Shown here piece after piece: positions 63,596 through 64,000 of a stretch of 64,000 nt of DNA; the stretch's first letter is position 1; each line of letters starts with the position of its first letter. Source of the stretch: Gymnodinialimonas ulvae (GTDB lineage: Bacteria > Pseudomonadota > Alphaproteobacteria > Rhodobacterales > Rhodobacteraceae). The stretch is from positions 1,550,001 to 1,614,000 of the forward strand of contig NZ_JBBIFX010000001.1 of the NCBI RefSeq assembly GCF_037543845.1, in the 5' to 3' direction. The notes under the pieces are model-generated. The model was not told where the DNA came from. It saw only the letters and a list, made by a program, of their open reading frames with translations, and ran no database searches. A program made the position numbers and the translations under genes.

Positions 63596-64000
63596 GCCGA
63601 CCACCGGTAGAGCCAGACTTCCGTCGCAGGCTCCCCATCCTTCAGCAGTTGGGCGCGCAATTCCATCGACGGGTGATCCTGCGGATCAACGGCAAAGGTC
63701 AGGCGCAGGCCACCGGTGCCGGGGTTGCGCTCCAGCACGCCTTCGGTGGTGGTGCCCCGGCTGGATTGCACAACGCGTGTGAAGTCCGCCGGATCGCCCG
63801 CGACCGTTTCGTGATCGGCAAAGTCGATGGCAATCAGGGTTTGCGTGCGGTTCCAATTGCCGCCGATGGCTGTGTTCATCACGCGCGCCACATCGCGGGG
63901 GCGTTCGGGTTCGGCGCACCAATCCATGCCGTAGGTGAAGCGATATTCGGTGCCTGCGGTCAGGCCGCCCCGGGGCCGCCAATAGGCGACGATATTGTCG
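63592..64000 (-). CDS. opgG: Glucans biosynthesis protein G, C-terminal part (cut by window edge)
   Basis: The last about 135 residues of a periplasmic MdoG/OpgG-type protein: IVAYWRPRGGLTAGTEYRFT, then FTRVVQSSRGT and AQLLKDGEPATEVWLYRWSA. The family is needed for glucan branching or release. Coupled to opgH by overlapping stop and start, the normal opgGH order. The N-terminus is outside the window. Confidence 0.9.
   Translation of the reverse strand, partial: DNIVAYWRPRGGLTAGTEYRFTYGMDWCAEPERPRDVARVMNTAIGGNWNRTQTLIAIDFADHETVAGDPADFTRVVQSSRGTTTEGVLERNPGTGGLRLTFAVDPQDHPSMELRAQLLKDGEPATEVWLYRWSA

Noticed and set aside
61613..63610. A 665-codon plus-strand open frame across opgH.
   Set aside because: Antisense shadow of opgH; Gly/Arg/Gln-rich with no recognisable motif.

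Overview
The window is GC-rich, densely coded DNA from an alphaproteobacterium, most likely Rhodobacterales (Roseobacter/Paracoccus relatives). The evidence is the cytochrome aa3 order ctaC-ctaB-65 aa protein-ctaG-coxC-SURF1-thrC-M16 peptidase, the direct-repeat LexA boxes (GTTC-N7-GTTC), CtrA-type sites (TTAA-N7-TTAAC), small alphaproteobacterial families (DUF1467, DUF2842, DUF2065) and many ATGA/TGATG couplings. I see no rRNA, tRNA, CRISPR array, insertion sequence or prophage. It reads as core chromosome with a few accessory operons.

Layout. 1-6.4 kb: a cut-off SGNH hydrolase and an aldo/keto reductase (minus); a LexA-boxed ImuA-like gene; a three-gene otnK-otnC-otnI operon for C4 acid sugars; an MFS carrier. 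6.4-10.3 kb: metG, a GlcD-type FAD oxidase and a GNAT. 10.2-17.1 kb (minus): M16 peptidase, thrC and the cytochrome oxidase structural and assembly genes; ctaD is not in the window. 17.4-24.6 kb (plus): tldD, dprA with a CtrA-like site, topA, nitroreductase and a CysZ/EI24-like membrane protein. 24.5-29.1 kb: DUF1467, methylmalonyl-CoA epimerase, an orphan response regulator, aspS, a lipoprotein-like FG-GAP protein and a 2Fe-2S ferredoxin. 29.2-36 kb: a LexA-boxed stand-alone DnaE2 C-terminal OB-fold, a lipoprotein, the hflK-hflC-DUF2065-degP membrane quality-control cluster, and gor.

36.6-46 kb: rpiA, thiamine pyrophosphokinase, a 926-residue very acidic protein of unknown function, DUF2842, purA, secG, pyrG and a small outer-membrane barrel. 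46-57 kb: a DegT aminotransferase with a phosphoglycolate phosphatase; glmU-glmS (UDP-GlcNAc supply); GNAT and AlkD-like genes; a threonine dehydratase-like enzyme; a secreted glycosidase; an SDR; lysC. 57-64 kb: a small unknown gene behind paired DnaA boxes, an EamA transporter, a tight five-gene secreted operon (two paralogous CxxxC proteins, SCO, rhodanese, esterase), then opgH and a cut-off opgG for periplasmic glucans.

Most unusual points. Two separate single-domain pieces of the ImuA-ImuB-DnaE2 SOS mutasome each sit directly behind a perfect LexA box. The five-gene periplasmic CxxxC operon looks like an undescribed thiol or copper handling unit. The large acidic protein has conserved-looking ends. 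Several strong palindromic or CtrA/DnaA-type sites have no assigned role.
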